Assembly: GCF_036227405.1 (NCBI RefSeq)
Contig: NZ_CP109473.1
Location: 620,001 to 684,000, forward strand
Reading direction: 5' to 3'
Length of the DNA: 64,000 nt
From: Streptomyces sp. NBC_01460
GTDB lineage: Bacteria; Actinomycetota; Actinomycetes; Streptomycetales; Streptomycetaceae
The position numbers and the translations under genes are program-made. A model generated the notes under the pieces. The model did no database searches. It was not told where the DNA came from and saw nothing but the letters and a program-made list of their open reading frames with translations. Shown in pieces: positions 31,590 to 40,729 of this stretch (position 1 is the first letter of the stretch; every line of letters starts with the position of its first letter).

Positions 31590-33305
31590 ATGAGCACCAG
31601 AACCCCCCGCAACCGGCTGTGGCGTCCGGCGGTCGCCGCCGCCGCGGCGATCGCCGTGACCGCGGGCGTCGCCGCCGCCACGCCCGATTCGAAGAAGGCG
31701 GCAGCGGTCCCCCGGCTGTCCCTGGTCGCCGCGTCGAATTCGGTGACGCTCGACTCGTGGAAGGAGGAGCCCGGCGTCTACCTCGACCTCGGGACGTACC
31801 TCACCGCCTCCGGCGCACCGCTCGAACTACGTGTGACCAGGAAGAGCTACAAGGATCCGGTCGTCGCCACCCAGATCATCCGCGAGGGGACGAAGACCCG
31901 GACCCGGACCCTTCCCGAACGGCTGGTGAAGGACTTCTCGGGGCTGCCCGGCTTCATCGACGTCACGGTCAGGGACACCGCGGGCAAGACGGTGGCGACG
32001 CGTACGGAGTCGTTCTGCCCGAACAACGCCTCGGGCCGCATCAAGCCCGACGCCCCGGCCACGTCGAAGTATCCCGAGAGCTGTCCCGTGAATCCCTTCA
32101 CCCTCGGCTCGGTATGGGGTGTCGAGAAGGGCTGGGCGTCCAACACCTACGCCGGCTACTACTCGGCGCCGGTCGTCCTTCCGGCCGGCGCGTACACCGC
32201 CGAGGTATCCGTCACCAAGCGCTACCGGGACATCTTCAAGATCGCCGACACGCCGAAGAAGATCAAGCTGACGGTGCGCGAACGCAGTTGGGAGGAGGAG
32301 AACCCCGCTTCCACCCCTGCCGCCCGCTCGGCGTCCGGGCACGCGGGACACGGGGCCGGGCACTCGGCCCATGCCGGCCACACAGCGGCGCGTCCGCCGG
32401 CGCCGGTGTCCGCGACCACCGGCGCGGGCACCTCGTACAACGTGGGCCACGGACCCTACACGCCGGCGCCCCCCGCTCTGCCCTGGGCCGCCGCGCGACA
32501 GGGCCTCCGGGCCGCGCAGGGCGACGGGCCGGGCCGTACGGACGGCTCCCGGCAGGCACCCGCGGTGCGGCCGAACGCCCAGCGCCCGACGGGCAGGGCG
32601 GCCGTGCCGGACGTGCCCAAGCCCGACCTGCGCTCCCTGCCCGCCTACGGCATCACCATCGGCGCCGGTGATCCCGGGGCCCCCGGCAAGGACCATCTGG
32701 CCTTCAGCGCCAACGTGTGGAACGCGGGCCCCGCCCAGTTGGTGGTGGACGGCTTCCGCAAGCCGGGCAACGCGCTCATGGACGCCTACCAGTACTTCTA
32801 CGACGCCTCGGGCAAGCAGGTCGGCTACACCCCGACCGGCACGATGGAGTGGGACCCCCGCCCTGGTCACGAGCACTGGCACTTCACCGACTTCGCGAGC
32901 TACCGACTGCTGAAGGCCGACAAGAAGGAGACCGTGCGCAGCGGCAAGGAGGCTTTCTGCCTGGCCAACACCGACGCGGTCGACTACACGGTGAAGAACG
33001 CCAACTGGCACCCCGACAACACGGATCTGTCCACGGCGTGCGGCCAGGAGAACTCCATCTCCGTGCGGGAGGTGCTCGACGTGGGTTCCGGTGACACGTA
33101 CACCCAGGACCTTCCCGGGCAGTCCTTCGACATCACCGGGCTGCCGAACGGCACGTACTTCATCCAGGTGCTGGCCAACCCGGAGAAGCGGCTCGAGGAG
33201 ACCGACCTCGGCAACAACAGCGCCCTGCGGAAGGTGGTCCTGGGCGGCAAGCCCGGTGCCCGCACGGTGACCGTGCCCCGGCACGAGCTGGTCGACGCCC
33301 CCTGA
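31590..33305 (+). CDS. Secreted lysyl-oxidase-like copper protein with His-rich linker
   Basis: A 571-aa exported protein. Signal peptide ends near AAATP (about 31). An N-terminal beta-domain region (about 40-235) contains paired Cys; a low-complexity linker (about 240-340) holds a His cluster GHAGHGAGHSAHAGH; the C-terminal lysyl oxidase domain (about 350-560) carries the copper site HEHWHF (His427, His429, His431) in DPRPGHEHWHFTDFASYRL. Lysyl oxidases oxidise amines of lysine side chains and can cross-link proteins; bacterial members are poorly known. ATG 31590 has GGAG upstream. A terminator hairpin follows. Confidence 0.88.
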   Translation: MSTRTPRNRLWRPAVAAAAAIAVTAGVAAATPDSKKAAAVPRLSLVAASNSVTLDSWKEEPGVYLDLGTYLTASGAPLELRVTRKSYKDPVVATQIIREGTKTRTRTLPERLVKDFSGLPGFIDVTVRDTAGKTVATRTESFCPNNASGRIKPDAPATSKYPESCPVNPFTLGSVWGVEKGWASNTYAGYYSAPVVLPAGAYTAEVSVTKRYRDIFKIADTPKKIKLTVRERSWEEENPASTPAARSASGHAGHGAGHSAHAGHTAARPPAPVSATTGAGTSYNVGHGPYTPAPPALPWAAARQGLRAAQGDGPGRTDGSRQAPAVRPNAQRPTGRAAVPDVPKPDLRSLPAYGITIGAGDPGAPGKDHLAFSANVWNAGPAQLVVDGFRKPGNALMDAYQYFYDASGKQVGYTPTGTMEWDPRPGHEHWHFTDFASYRLLKADKKETVRSGKEAFCLANTDAVDYTVKNANWHPDNTDLSTACGQENSISVREVLDVGSGDTYTQDLPGQSFDITGLPNGTYFIQVLANPEKRLEETDLGNNSALRKVVLGGKPGARTVTVPRHELVDAP

Positions 33306-33315
33306 CCGTCGCGTG

Positions 33316-33345
33316 GGAGGGGCCCCGGACGCACAGGGCCCCTCC
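33316..33345 (+). terminator. Terminator hairpin after the lysyl oxidase gene
   Basis: 10-bp arms GGAGGGGCCC and GGGCCCCTCC around a 10-base loop, 11 bases after the stop codon. Confidence 0.78.
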
Positions 33346-33442
33346 TACGGCGGTACCACGGAGCCAAATGGTCACCACCGGAGGGAAGTTGATGGCAGAC
33401 TGCGCAGGTGGAGCAGCCACCTCACCTGCAGCGGAGCATGTC

Positions 33443-34228
33443 ATGACGACCGGAACACCCCAGCCACCCATCGACACCAGCAGGCCCCACTCGGCGCGGG
33501 TGTACGACTCGTTGCTCGGCGGCAAGGACAACTACCCGGTGGACCAGGCGGTCGCCGAGCACCTGCCGGCCGAGGCGAAGGCCGGGGCCTTCCAGAACCG
33601 CGCCTTCATGAACCGCGCGACGGCCTGGCTGGCCGGGGAGGGCGTGGACCAGTTCCTCGACATAGGCACGGGCATACCCACCGCGCCGAACCTGCACCAG
33701 ATCGCCCAGGAGATCGCTCCCGCGTCGCGCGTCGTGTACTGCGACAACGACCCGATCGTCCTCCGGCACGCCGAGGCCCTCCTCGTCAGCCGCCCGGAGG
33801 GGGCAACGGACTACGTGCACGCGGACGTGCTCCAGCCGGCCACGATCATCTCGGCGGCGCACAAGGTCCTGGACTTCGACCGCCCCGTCGCCCTCTCGCT
33901 GCTGGGTCTCCTCCACTTCCTGCCCGACGACGTCGACCCCGTGGGCATCGTGCGCACGCTGACGTCCGAGCTGTGCCGGGGCAGCTACGTGGTGCTCTCC
34001 CAGGGCGCCTCCGACGTGAACCCCGAGCGCGGGGAGCAGGGAGCGGCCGAGTACGGCAAGGGCGGCATCCGGCTCGCGCTGCGCACCCGCGCGGAGTTCG
34101 CCCGCTTCTTCGACGGCCTCGACATCGTCGAGCCGGGCCTGGTGACGGCCCCCGAGTGGTTCCGCGGCACTCCGGCTCCCCGGCCGGAGCTGAGCGGCGT
34201 GTACGTCGCCGTCGCCCGTATCACGTAG
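33443..34228 (+). CDS. SAV2177-family (DUF574) SAM-dependent methyltransferase
   Basis: A 261-aa protein of an actinobacterial methyltransferase family. Diagnostic N-terminus RPHSARVYDSLLGGKDNYPV, then FLDIGTGIPTAPNLHQIA for the SAM site, VYCDNDPIV and LLGLLHFLPD. The family is numerous in Streptomyces and biochemically uncharacterised. ATG 33443 has GGAG 6 bases upstream. The next methyltransferase gene follows by 25 bases, so they may be co-transcribed. Confidence 0.92.
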   Translation: MTTGTPQPPIDTSRPHSARVYDSLLGGKDNYPVDQAVAEHLPAEAKAGAFQNRAFMNRATAWLAGEGVDQFLDIGTGIPTAPNLHQIAQEIAPASRVVYCDNDPIVLRHAEALLVSRPEGATDYVHADVLQPATIISAAHKVLDFDRPVALSLLGLLHFLPDDVDPVGIVRTLTSELCRGSYVVLSQGASDVNPERGEQGAAEYGKGGIRLALRTRAEFARFFDGLDIVEPGLVTAPEWFRGTPAPRPELSGVYVAVARIT

Positions 34229-34253
34229 CACCGGCCCTGGAAGGGACGCCCTC

Positions 34254-34904
34254 ATGGCAGACGGAGACCGGCCCGCGGCAGCCGTGGCCTTCGACGCGAT
34301 CGGCGACGCCTACGAACGGGCCTTCGCCGGCTCGGCCGCGCACCGGGCCTCGCTGGCCCGGCTGCTCGGCGGGCTCGCTCCGCACAGCAGGATCCTGGAC
34401 GTCGGCAGCGGAACGGGCCGGCCGACCGCCGAGACCCTGGCGTCCGCCGGACACGAGGTGCTGGGTATGGACGTCTCGCCCGTCATGGTCGAGCTGGCGT
34501 CCCACCGGGTTCCGGGGGCGTCCTTCCGGCAGGCCGACATCCGCGAGACCCCCCTCGGGGAGGGAGATTTCGACGCGGTCTGTGTCTACTTCTCGCTCCT
34601 GCAGATGTCCCGCGAGGAGCAGCGCTCCGTCGTGGCCCGGCTGGCGGGTGCGCTCAGGCCGGGCGGGCATCTCGTCCTGGCGACGGTTCCGCTGGACGTG
34701 GAGGATGTGGGCGCCGTCTTCATGGGCCAGGAGGTGCGGGTGACCAGCTTCGGCCCGGAGTCGTTCAGGGCGCTCGTGGCCGGGGCCGGGCTCGTCGTCG
34801 AGGACGAGGACGACACGGTGTTCACCCCGGCCCACCCCGGCGCAGTACCCGAGCCGCACCTCTTCCTCCACTGCCGCCGGGAGCCGGTGCCGCCGGTTCA
34901 CTGA
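34254..34904 (+). CDS. SAM-dependent methyltransferase
   Basis: A 216-aa class I methyltransferase: DVGSGTGRPTAE near residue 45, GMDVSPVMVELA, and SLLQMSREEQ before the last helix. Starts 25 bases after the SAV2177-type gene with GGAAGGG upstream. Substrate unknown. The C-terminus ends in EPHLFLHCRR, common in the UbiE-like group of small methyltransferases. Confidence 0.88.
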   Translation: MADGDRPAAAVAFDAIGDAYERAFAGSAAHRASLARLLGGLAPHSRILDVGSGTGRPTAETLASAGHEVLGMDVSPVMVELASHRVPGASFRQADIRETPLGEGDFDAVCVYFSLLQMSREEQRSVVARLAGALRPGGHLVLATVPLDVEDVGAVFMGQEVRVTSFGPESFRALVAGAGLVVEDEDDTVFTPAHPGAVPEPHLFLHCRREPVPPVH

Positions 34905-34919
34905 CACGGCCGCCGCGCC

Positions 34920-37622
34920 TCAGACCGGGCCGTTCACCCCGGGCTGCAGCAGCTGCTCCGTCCAGATGACCTTGCCGCCGTCGTCGGTGTAGCGGGTGCC
35001 CCAGCGTTCGGCCAGCTGGGCGACGAGGAAGAGGCCGCGGCCGCCTTCGTCCATGCTGGCCGCCTGGCGCAGGTGCGGCGAGGTGCTGCTGCGGTCGGAC
35101 ACCTCGCAGATCAGCGTCCGGTCACGGAGCAGCCGTACGCGGATGGGGCCGGTGGCGTAGCGGATGGAGTTGGTGACCAGCTCGCTGAGGATCAGCTCGG
35201 TCGTGAACGCCTCCTCGACCAGATCCCACTCGGCCAGCTTGCGGGAGACCTGGGCGCGGACCTCGGAGACGGCCGAGGGATCCGAGGGCACGTCCCACTC
35301 GGCCACGTTCTCCGCGGCGAGGCGAAGGGTGCGGCCGACGAGCAGGGCGACGTCGTCGCGGGCGCGGGCCGGCACGAGGACGCGGAGCACGACCTCGCAG
35401 GTCTCCTCGGGCGTCCGCTCGGGGTGTCCGGCCAGGGTGCCGCGCAGCAGTTCCAGCCCCTCGTCGATGTCGCGGAGCCGCTCCTCGACGAGCCCGTCCG
35501 TGTAGAGCACCAGACGGCTGTTCTCCGGGAGCTGGATGTCCAGGGTCTCGAAGGGCATGCCCCCCAGGCCCAGGGGCGGGCCGCCGGGCACGTCGGCGAA
35601 GGCGGCGCTGCCGTCGGGGCCGACGATCACCGGCTGGAGGTGACCGGCCCGGGCCATGCTGCAGCGCCCGGACACCGGGTCGTAGATCGCGTAGAGGCAG
35701 GTGGCCCCGGTGACTCCGCCGCCCTCCGAGCCGTCGGCCGACTCGTCCTGGTCGATGCGGGCGACGAGCTCGTCCAGGTGCCACAGGAGCTCGTCGGGCG
35801 GCAGGTCCAGGGTCGAGAAGTTGTGGACGGCGGTACGCAGGCGCCCCATGGTGGCCGCGGCGTGGAGTCCGTGTCCCACCACGTCCCCGACCACGAGGGC
35901 GACCCGGGCACCGGGCAGCGGGATGATGTCGAACCAGTCGCCGCCGACCCCGCCCAGCCCGCCGAGTCCGGCCTGCGCGGGAAGGTAGCGGTAGGCGGCG
36001 TCGATGGCGCTCTGGTCGGGGAGGCCCTGCGGCAGCAGGCTGCGCTGCAGGGTGACCGCCACGTTGTGCTCGCGTGAGTAGCGGCGCGCGTTGTCTATGC
36101 TCACGGCGGCCCGGGCGACGAGTTCCTCCGCGACGGACAGGTCCTCGTCCTCGAACGGCTCCGGCTTCTGCGCCCGCCAGAACATGGCAACGCCGAGGAT
36201 CACGCCCCTGGCCCGCATCGGGACGGCCATCAGCGAGTGGAATCCGGACTCCATGATGCGCTCGGCCCGTTCCGGGTGCTGCTGCTCCCAGCCGGAGCGC
36301 TGTGCCAGGTCGGTGTCGAGGACGGCGTCGCCCCTGAGCAGGCCGGCACCGATCGCGGTGGTCGGCAGGAAGCGGATCACCGCCCCCAGGGGATAGAGCC
36401 CCGTGTCCTCGCGGGGGCCGCTGAAGGCCGACCGGCGCAGGCCCTCGGTGCTGGCGCGGACGGCGGTGGGCTCCTCGCCGCGCAGCACGCCCTCGGCCAG
36501 GTCCACGGTGGCGTAGTCGGCGAATCTGGCCGTCGCGAAGTCGACCAGCTCTTCGCAGGTCCGCACGACGTCCAGGGCGGTGCCGATCTCCGTGCCCGCG
36601 TCGTAGAGGAGCTTCAGCCGGCCGCGCGCCATGGCGGCCTTGCCCGTGAGGGCCTGCAGCTCCGTGGTGTCCCGCAGGGTCGTCACGGAGCCGGGCGGTC
36701 CGCCGTGCCTGTCGGTGGCGCGCTGGCTGACGGCCAGGAGGCGGTCTCCCACGGAGTGCACCTCGTCGGTCGCGCTGCGTCCCGAGGTGAGCAGCCCGGT
36801 GGTGGCGGGGTCGAGGCCGAGCTCCGCGACGGGCCTGCCCTCGATGTCCGGGGGGAGACCGAGGAGCCGCCGCGCCTCGTCGTTGGCCAGCAGCAGCACG
36901 CCGTCTCCGCCGATGATGAGCACGCCTTCCCGGACGGAGTGGAGAACGGCGTCGTGATGCTCGTACATCCGGGTCATCTCGGTCGGGCCGAGGCCGTGGG
37001 TCTGGCGTTTCAGCCGTCGGGTGACGAGGGCCGTGCCTGCCATGGAGAGCAGCAGTATCCCGGCGGCGGAGCCGAACAGGAGGGGGAACTGGTTCTCGAC
37101 GACGCCGCTGACGTTCTTGATGGTGATGCCGGCGGAGACGAGGCCCACCACCGTGCCGTCCGCCCCGGACACGGGCACCACGGCCTGGATGAGCGGGCCG
37201 ATGGTGCCGTCGATCTTCTCGGTGACGACCTGGCCCTTGAGGGCGGGTTCCACGTCTCCGACGAACTTCTTGCCGATGCGGTCGGGGAGCGGGTGCGTGT
37301 AGCGGACGAGGTCGAGGTTGGCGACGACGATGAAGTCGACGCCGGATCCCTTCCGCGCCGCCTCGGCCTTCGGCTGCAGCACGGCGGTGGGGTCGGGGCT
37401 CTCCAGGGCGGCTTCCATGCCCGGGGCGTTCGCGAAGGTCTCGGCCACGGCGACGGAGCGGTTGCGGGCTTCGCGCTCGCTGTCGGCACGGGACTGCAGC
37501 ACGAGCGCGGCCACGGCGGCAGCGACGATCAGCACCACGATCGCCACCTGCAGGAGAAAGACCTGACCAGCGAGGCTTCTCATCCGGAGAAACGAACGCG
37601 GGCGGCCGTAGCGTCCGGCCAT
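34920..37622 (-). CDS. Membrane sensor PP2C phosphatase with C-terminal HATPase domain
   Basis: A 900-aa protein. TM1 (about 16-45), an extracytoplasmic single-Cache sensor (about 50-165; VRYTHPLPDRIGKKF), TM2 (about 170-195), PAS (about 215-300), GAF (about 330-510), SpoIIE/PP2C (about 530-740; GDWFDI, VGDVVGHGLHAAA, YTDGLVEER, DDVALLV) and RsbW-like HATPase (about 760-890; LILSELVTNSIRYA, GGRGLFLVAQLAERWG). It holds both phosphatase and anti-sigma-kinase-type modules in one chain. The sensor is of the DcuS/CitA type, suggesting an organic acid signal. ATG 37622 has GGGGG upstream. Confidence 0.92.
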   Translation of the reverse strand: MAGRYGRPRSFLRMRSLAGQVFLLQVAIVVLIVAAAVAALVLQSRADSEREARNRSVAVAETFANAPGMEAALESPDPTAVLQPKAEAARKGSGVDFIVVANLDLVRYTHPLPDRIGKKFVGDVEPALKGQVVTEKIDGTIGPLIQAVVPVSGADGTVVGLVSAGITIKNVSGVVENQFPLLFGSAAGILLLSMAGTALVTRRLKRQTHGLGPTEMTRMYEHHDAVLHSVREGVLIIGGDGVLLLANDEARRLLGLPPDIEGRPVAELGLDPATTGLLTSGRSATDEVHSVGDRLLAVSQRATDRHGGPPGSVTTLRDTTELQALTGKAAMARGRLKLLYDAGTEIGTALDVVRTCEELVDFATARFADYATVDLAEGVLRGEEPTAVRASTEGLRRSAFSGPREDTGLYPLGAVIRFLPTTAIGAGLLRGDAVLDTDLAQRSGWEQQHPERAERIMESGFHSLMAVPMRARGVILGVAMFWRAQKPEPFEDEDLSVAEELVARAAVSIDNARRYSREHNVAVTLQRSLLPQGLPDQSAIDAAYRYLPAQAGLGGLGGVGGDWFDIIPLPGARVALVVGDVVGHGLHAAATMGRLRTAVHNFSTLDLPPDELLWHLDELVARIDQDESADGSEGGGVTGATCLYAIYDPVSGRCSMARAGHLQPVIVGPDGSAAFADVPGGPPLGLGGMPFETLDIQLPENSRLVLYTDGLVEERLRDIDEGLELLRGTLAGHPERTPEETCEVVLRVLVPARARDDVALLVGRTLRLAAENVAEWDVPSDPSAVSEVRAQVSRKLAEWDLVEEAFTTELILSELVTNSIRYATGPIRVRLLRDRTLICEVSDRSSTSPHLRQAASMDEGGRGLFLVAQLAERWGTRYTDDGGKVIWTEQLLQPGVNGPV

Positions 37623-37702
37623 GTCCCCCTTTTTACACCCTGCCCATACGCCGGGCGAGCCGTGCGCGGCGGCTTTCGGACGGCTCCCTGGGCGGGGGCC
37701 GC

Positions 37703-39817
37703 TCACACGGTCCCGGACGTCCGGACCGCCCCGCCGTCCTCGCGGGCCGTCCGGTGCGGCCACCAGACGCGCGGCCCGATGTCCAGGAAGAGGGAGGTGA
37801 CCAGCACGGACCGGACGACCAGGGTGTCGAGGAGGACACCCAGGGCCACCGTGAAGCCGATCTCGGCGAAGGCCACCACCGGCAGGGTCCCGAGCGCGGC
37901 GAAGGTGCCCGCCAGGACGAGGCCTGCGGAGGTGATGACCGCGCCGGTGGCGGCGAGTCCCGTCACCACGCCCGCGCGGGTGCCCCGGTGCAGGGCCTCC
38001 TCGCGGATCCGGGTGGTCAGGAAGATGTTGTAGTCGATCCCGAGTGCCACCAGGAACACGAAGACGAACAGCGGGAAGTCCGTCGACTCGCCCGCGTAGT
38101 CGAAGACGTGACGGAAGGCGAGCGCGCTGACGCCGAGCGCGGCGGCGAAGGACAGCACCACCGTCGCGACCAGGAGCACGGGAGCCAGCAGGGCGCGCAG
38201 CACCAGCGCGAGGATGACCAGGACGACCAGCAGCACCAGGGGGATGATCACCAGGTTGTCGTGCCGGGTGGCCTCGTCCATGTCGAGTGCGGCAGCGGTG
38301 TCGCCCCCCACCTGGGCGTCGGCGCCCGGGATCCGGTGCACGGCGTCGCGGACCCGCTCCACGGTCCGCTCGGCCCGGTCGCTGTCCCCGGCGTCGGTGA
38401 GGGTCGCTTCGAAGATGGCCCGGCCGTCGTGCACCGGGCGGGCTCCGGGCGGTACGACGAGGGTCCCGGGCACCACTCCGCGGGTCCCCTCCACGGCGCC
38501 GCGCACCTGGGCGCTCCGGTCCGCCGCCGCGATGACGACGACGGGGCTGCCGCTGCCGGCGGGGAAGTACCGGTTCTGGATCTCCTGGCCGGCGACGGAG
38601 TCGGGCTTGTCGGGGAAGGAGTCGGCGTTGCTGAGCCCCGCCGCGCGCAGTTGGAGGAGCCCCAGCGACAGGGCGGCGAGCACCAGCGCGGTGGCGACCC
38701 AGACCCTCCGGGGGTGTACGGCGAGCCGCTGTCCGGTCCTGGCCCAGAATCCGTGCTCGGTGGGTTCGGAGGAGCCGAAGTGCGGGACGACCGGCCAGAA
38801 GACCCAGCGGCCGAAGATCACCAGCAGGGCCGGGAGGAGCGTGAGCATGGCGATCAGGGCGACGGCCACGCCGATGGCCGCGACGGGCCCGAGGCCGCGG
38901 GTCGAGTTCATCTCGGCGGCCAGCAGGACGAGCATGCTCAGCACCACGGTGCCGCTGCTGGCCAGCACGGCGGGCCCGGCCCGGTGCAGCGCGCGGGCCA
39001 TGGCCTCGTGGCGGTCCTCGTGGCGCCGCAGCTCCTCGCGGTAGCGGGCGACGAGGAGCAGGGCGTAGTCGGTGCCGGCGCCGAAGACCAGCACGGTCAG
39101 GATGCCCGCGCTCTGACCGTTCACGGTGAGTCCCGCGTGCGCCGCGAGCAGGTAGATGAGGGCCTGCGCGGTGAGGAGGGCGGCGACGACCGAGACCACG
39201 GGCAGCACGAGCAGGCTCGGACTGCGGTAGGTGATCAGCAGCATGACGATCACCACCGCGAGTGCGGCGAGGAGCAGGGTCGAGTCGATGCCCGAGAAGG
39301 CGTCCGAGGAGTCGGCCGCGACCCCGCCGGGGCCGGTGATGTGGACGGTGAGCCCTCCCCCGCCGTCCCCCACGACGTCCCGTACGGAGTCGACGGCGGG
39401 GCCGATCCGCTCCCAGCCCTTCTCGTCCATGGTGATGGGCACGAAGATCTGGGCGGCGGCGGGCGTGGTCCTCCTGTCGTAGAGCGGGCCGCGGGTCTCC
39501 TCACCCCGTACGCCGTGGGCCCGCAGCGTGAGCAGTTGCTTCCTGTCCGCGGCGATCCGGGTGCGGTCCGCCGCGGTCAGGCCGTCCGCGCGTGCGTAGA
39601 CGACGATGGCGGTGATGACCTCGGGGCGGAACTCCTTGGACTCCTCCCAGACCTGGGTGGACTCGGCGCTGCTCGGGAGCCAGGAGGTGGCGTCGTTGTC
39701 CTGGGCGCCGGTGAGCTTCCCCGCGAGGGGTGCCGCGACGACGAGGACGATGAGCCAGAACGCCACGACGAGCCATTTGGTACGGCGTCCGCACACCAGC
39801 CGGGCCACTTCGCGCAT
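37703..39817 (-). CDS. MMPL-family (RND) transporter
   Basis: A 704-aa membrane exporter with the MMPL plan: TM1 near 15-35, a large extracytoplasmic loop, TM2-6 (IDSTLLLAALAVVIVMLL, then FGAGTDYALLLVARYREELR), a second loop and TM7-12 (ALGIDYNIFLTTRIREE). The two GxxTDY/GIDYN motifs carry the proton-relay Asp-Tyr pairs. ATG 39817. MMPL proteins export lipids or hydrophobic compounds; here the phenolic-lipid operon lies about 1 kb away, but no direct link is proven. Gap of 80 bases to the phosphatase gene. Confidence 0.92.
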   Translation of the reverse strand: MREVARLVCGRRTKWLVVAFWLIVLVVAAPLAGKLTGAQDNDATSWLPSSAESTQVWEESKEFRPEVITAIVVYARADGLTAADRTRIAADRKQLLTLRAHGVRGEETRGPLYDRRTTPAAAQIFVPITMDEKGWERIGPAVDSVRDVVGDGGGGLTVHITGPGGVAADSSDAFSGIDSTLLLAALAVVIVMLLITYRSPSLLVLPVVSVVAALLTAQALIYLLAAHAGLTVNGQSAGILTVLVFGAGTDYALLLVARYREELRRHEDRHEAMARALHRAGPAVLASSGTVVLSMLVLLAAEMNSTRGLGPVAAIGVAVALIAMLTLLPALLVIFGRWVFWPVVPHFGSSEPTEHGFWARTGQRLAVHPRRVWVATALVLAALSLGLLQLRAAGLSNADSFPDKPDSVAGQEIQNRYFPAGSGSPVVVIAAADRSAQVRGAVEGTRGVVPGTLVVPPGARPVHDGRAIFEATLTDAGDSDRAERTVERVRDAVHRIPGADAQVGGDTAAALDMDEATRHDNLVIIPLVLLVVLVILALVLRALLAPVLLVATVVLSFAAALGVSALAFRHVFDYAGESTDFPLFVFVFLVALGIDYNIFLTTRIREEALHRGTRAGVVTGLAATGAVITSAGLVLAGTFAALGTLPVVAFAEIGFTVALGVLLDTLVVRSVLVTSLFLDIGPRVWWPHRTAREDGGAVRTSGTV

Positions 39818-39936
39818 GACGCTCCCACCCCTTCGTACGGTCCCGTGGCGGAGACAGTAGGACGGGGCGTGCGGGCCGGGTCCGCGACATGCCGTGGGCC
39901 CCGGCCGCGGGCCACGGTCGGACCATCGGCGGGTCC

Positions 39937-40683
39937 CTACGGACGGGCGGGGCGGCCGAAGCGCACCGGGACCCCGGGTGAGTACAGCACGCTCTGCGGT
40001 CCGCCGACGGGCTCGGGCAGGCCGGCCGCCGTCACCAGGCTCTCGTCGCACTCGATGAGCTCCGCGCGGTGCAGGGGCCAGCGCGGGTGTGCGTTGGGGA
40101 GGTACACGGAGCGCCCCCGGAAGGTGCTGTGCATGCCCCAGCGCGCGGTCAGGAAGTGTTCGAGTCCGCTGGGCTCGCCGATCCGTTCGCCGGGGCGCAC
40201 CACGATCCGGCTGTGGGCGCCCCGGGGTCCGGGGTGCCGTCGCCTGCTGGTGTAGGTGAGCGTGTCCGCCTCGCGCCGGATCTCCATCCGGGACCAGACG
40301 TACGGCAGCCGGAAGACGGTCCGCGCGACGGCCACGGGGATCAGCCTGGAGGCGTCGAGCGAGCGGAAGACCACCCCGCGCCTGCCGTGCGCGTCCCGCG
40401 AGTACAGCCGGACGTTGGTCTCGGGGAAGGTGCCCAGGTAGGGGATACCGGGGAGGCGGAGCCACCCGATGCGGTACATCCGGAAGGCGACGAGGCCGAC
40501 GTAGGTGACTCCGTCCAGGGTGTCCGGCACGGTTCCGGCGGGCAGGAGCGGCGCCACGTCCGCCGGGTCGGCCGCCCAGTGCAGGAACGCCAGGTCCAGC
40601 CACGACTGCGTCATCAGCGGGTTCATCGCCGGGTGCGGCGGGTCGGGGGTGACGGGCTGCGGGGTACGGGGCGGGGTCGGCAC
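39937..40683 (-). CDS. DUF2071 (YqjF-like) protein
   Basis: A 248-aa cytosolic protein of the YqjF/DUF2071 family: WLDLAFLHWAADPADVAPLL at the start, DGVTYVGLVAFRM and RGVVFRSLDASRLI in the middle. Its fold resembles acetoacetate decarboxylase, function unknown. GTG 40683 gives a proline-rich 20-residue extension; ATG 40626 is a possible later start. Upstream of the MMPL gene in the same direction. Confidence 0.85.
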   Translation of the reverse strand: MPTPPRTPQPVTPDPPHPAMNPLMTQSWLDLAFLHWAADPADVAPLLPAGTVPDTLDGVTYVGLVAFRMYRIGWLRLPGIPYLGTFPETNVRLYSRDAHGRRGVVFRSLDASRLIPVAVARTVFRLPYVWSRMEIRREADTLTYTSRRRHPGPRGAHSRIVVRPGERIGEPSGLEHFLTARWGMHSTFRGRSVYLPNAHPRWPLHRAELIECDESLVTAAGLPEPVGGPQSVLYSPGVPVRFGRPARP

Positions 40684-40729
40684 CCGGCCAGGATGACAGA
40701 ACGGCGGGGAACCGCCGCGCCGGAGGCGG

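Noticed and set aside
37754..40255. 833-aa plus-strand open frame opposite the MMPL gene
   Set aside because: Composition typical of antisense frames in high-GC DNA (His/Gly/Asp/Glu-rich, no hydrophobic pattern); the MMPL protein on the other strand is unambiguous.
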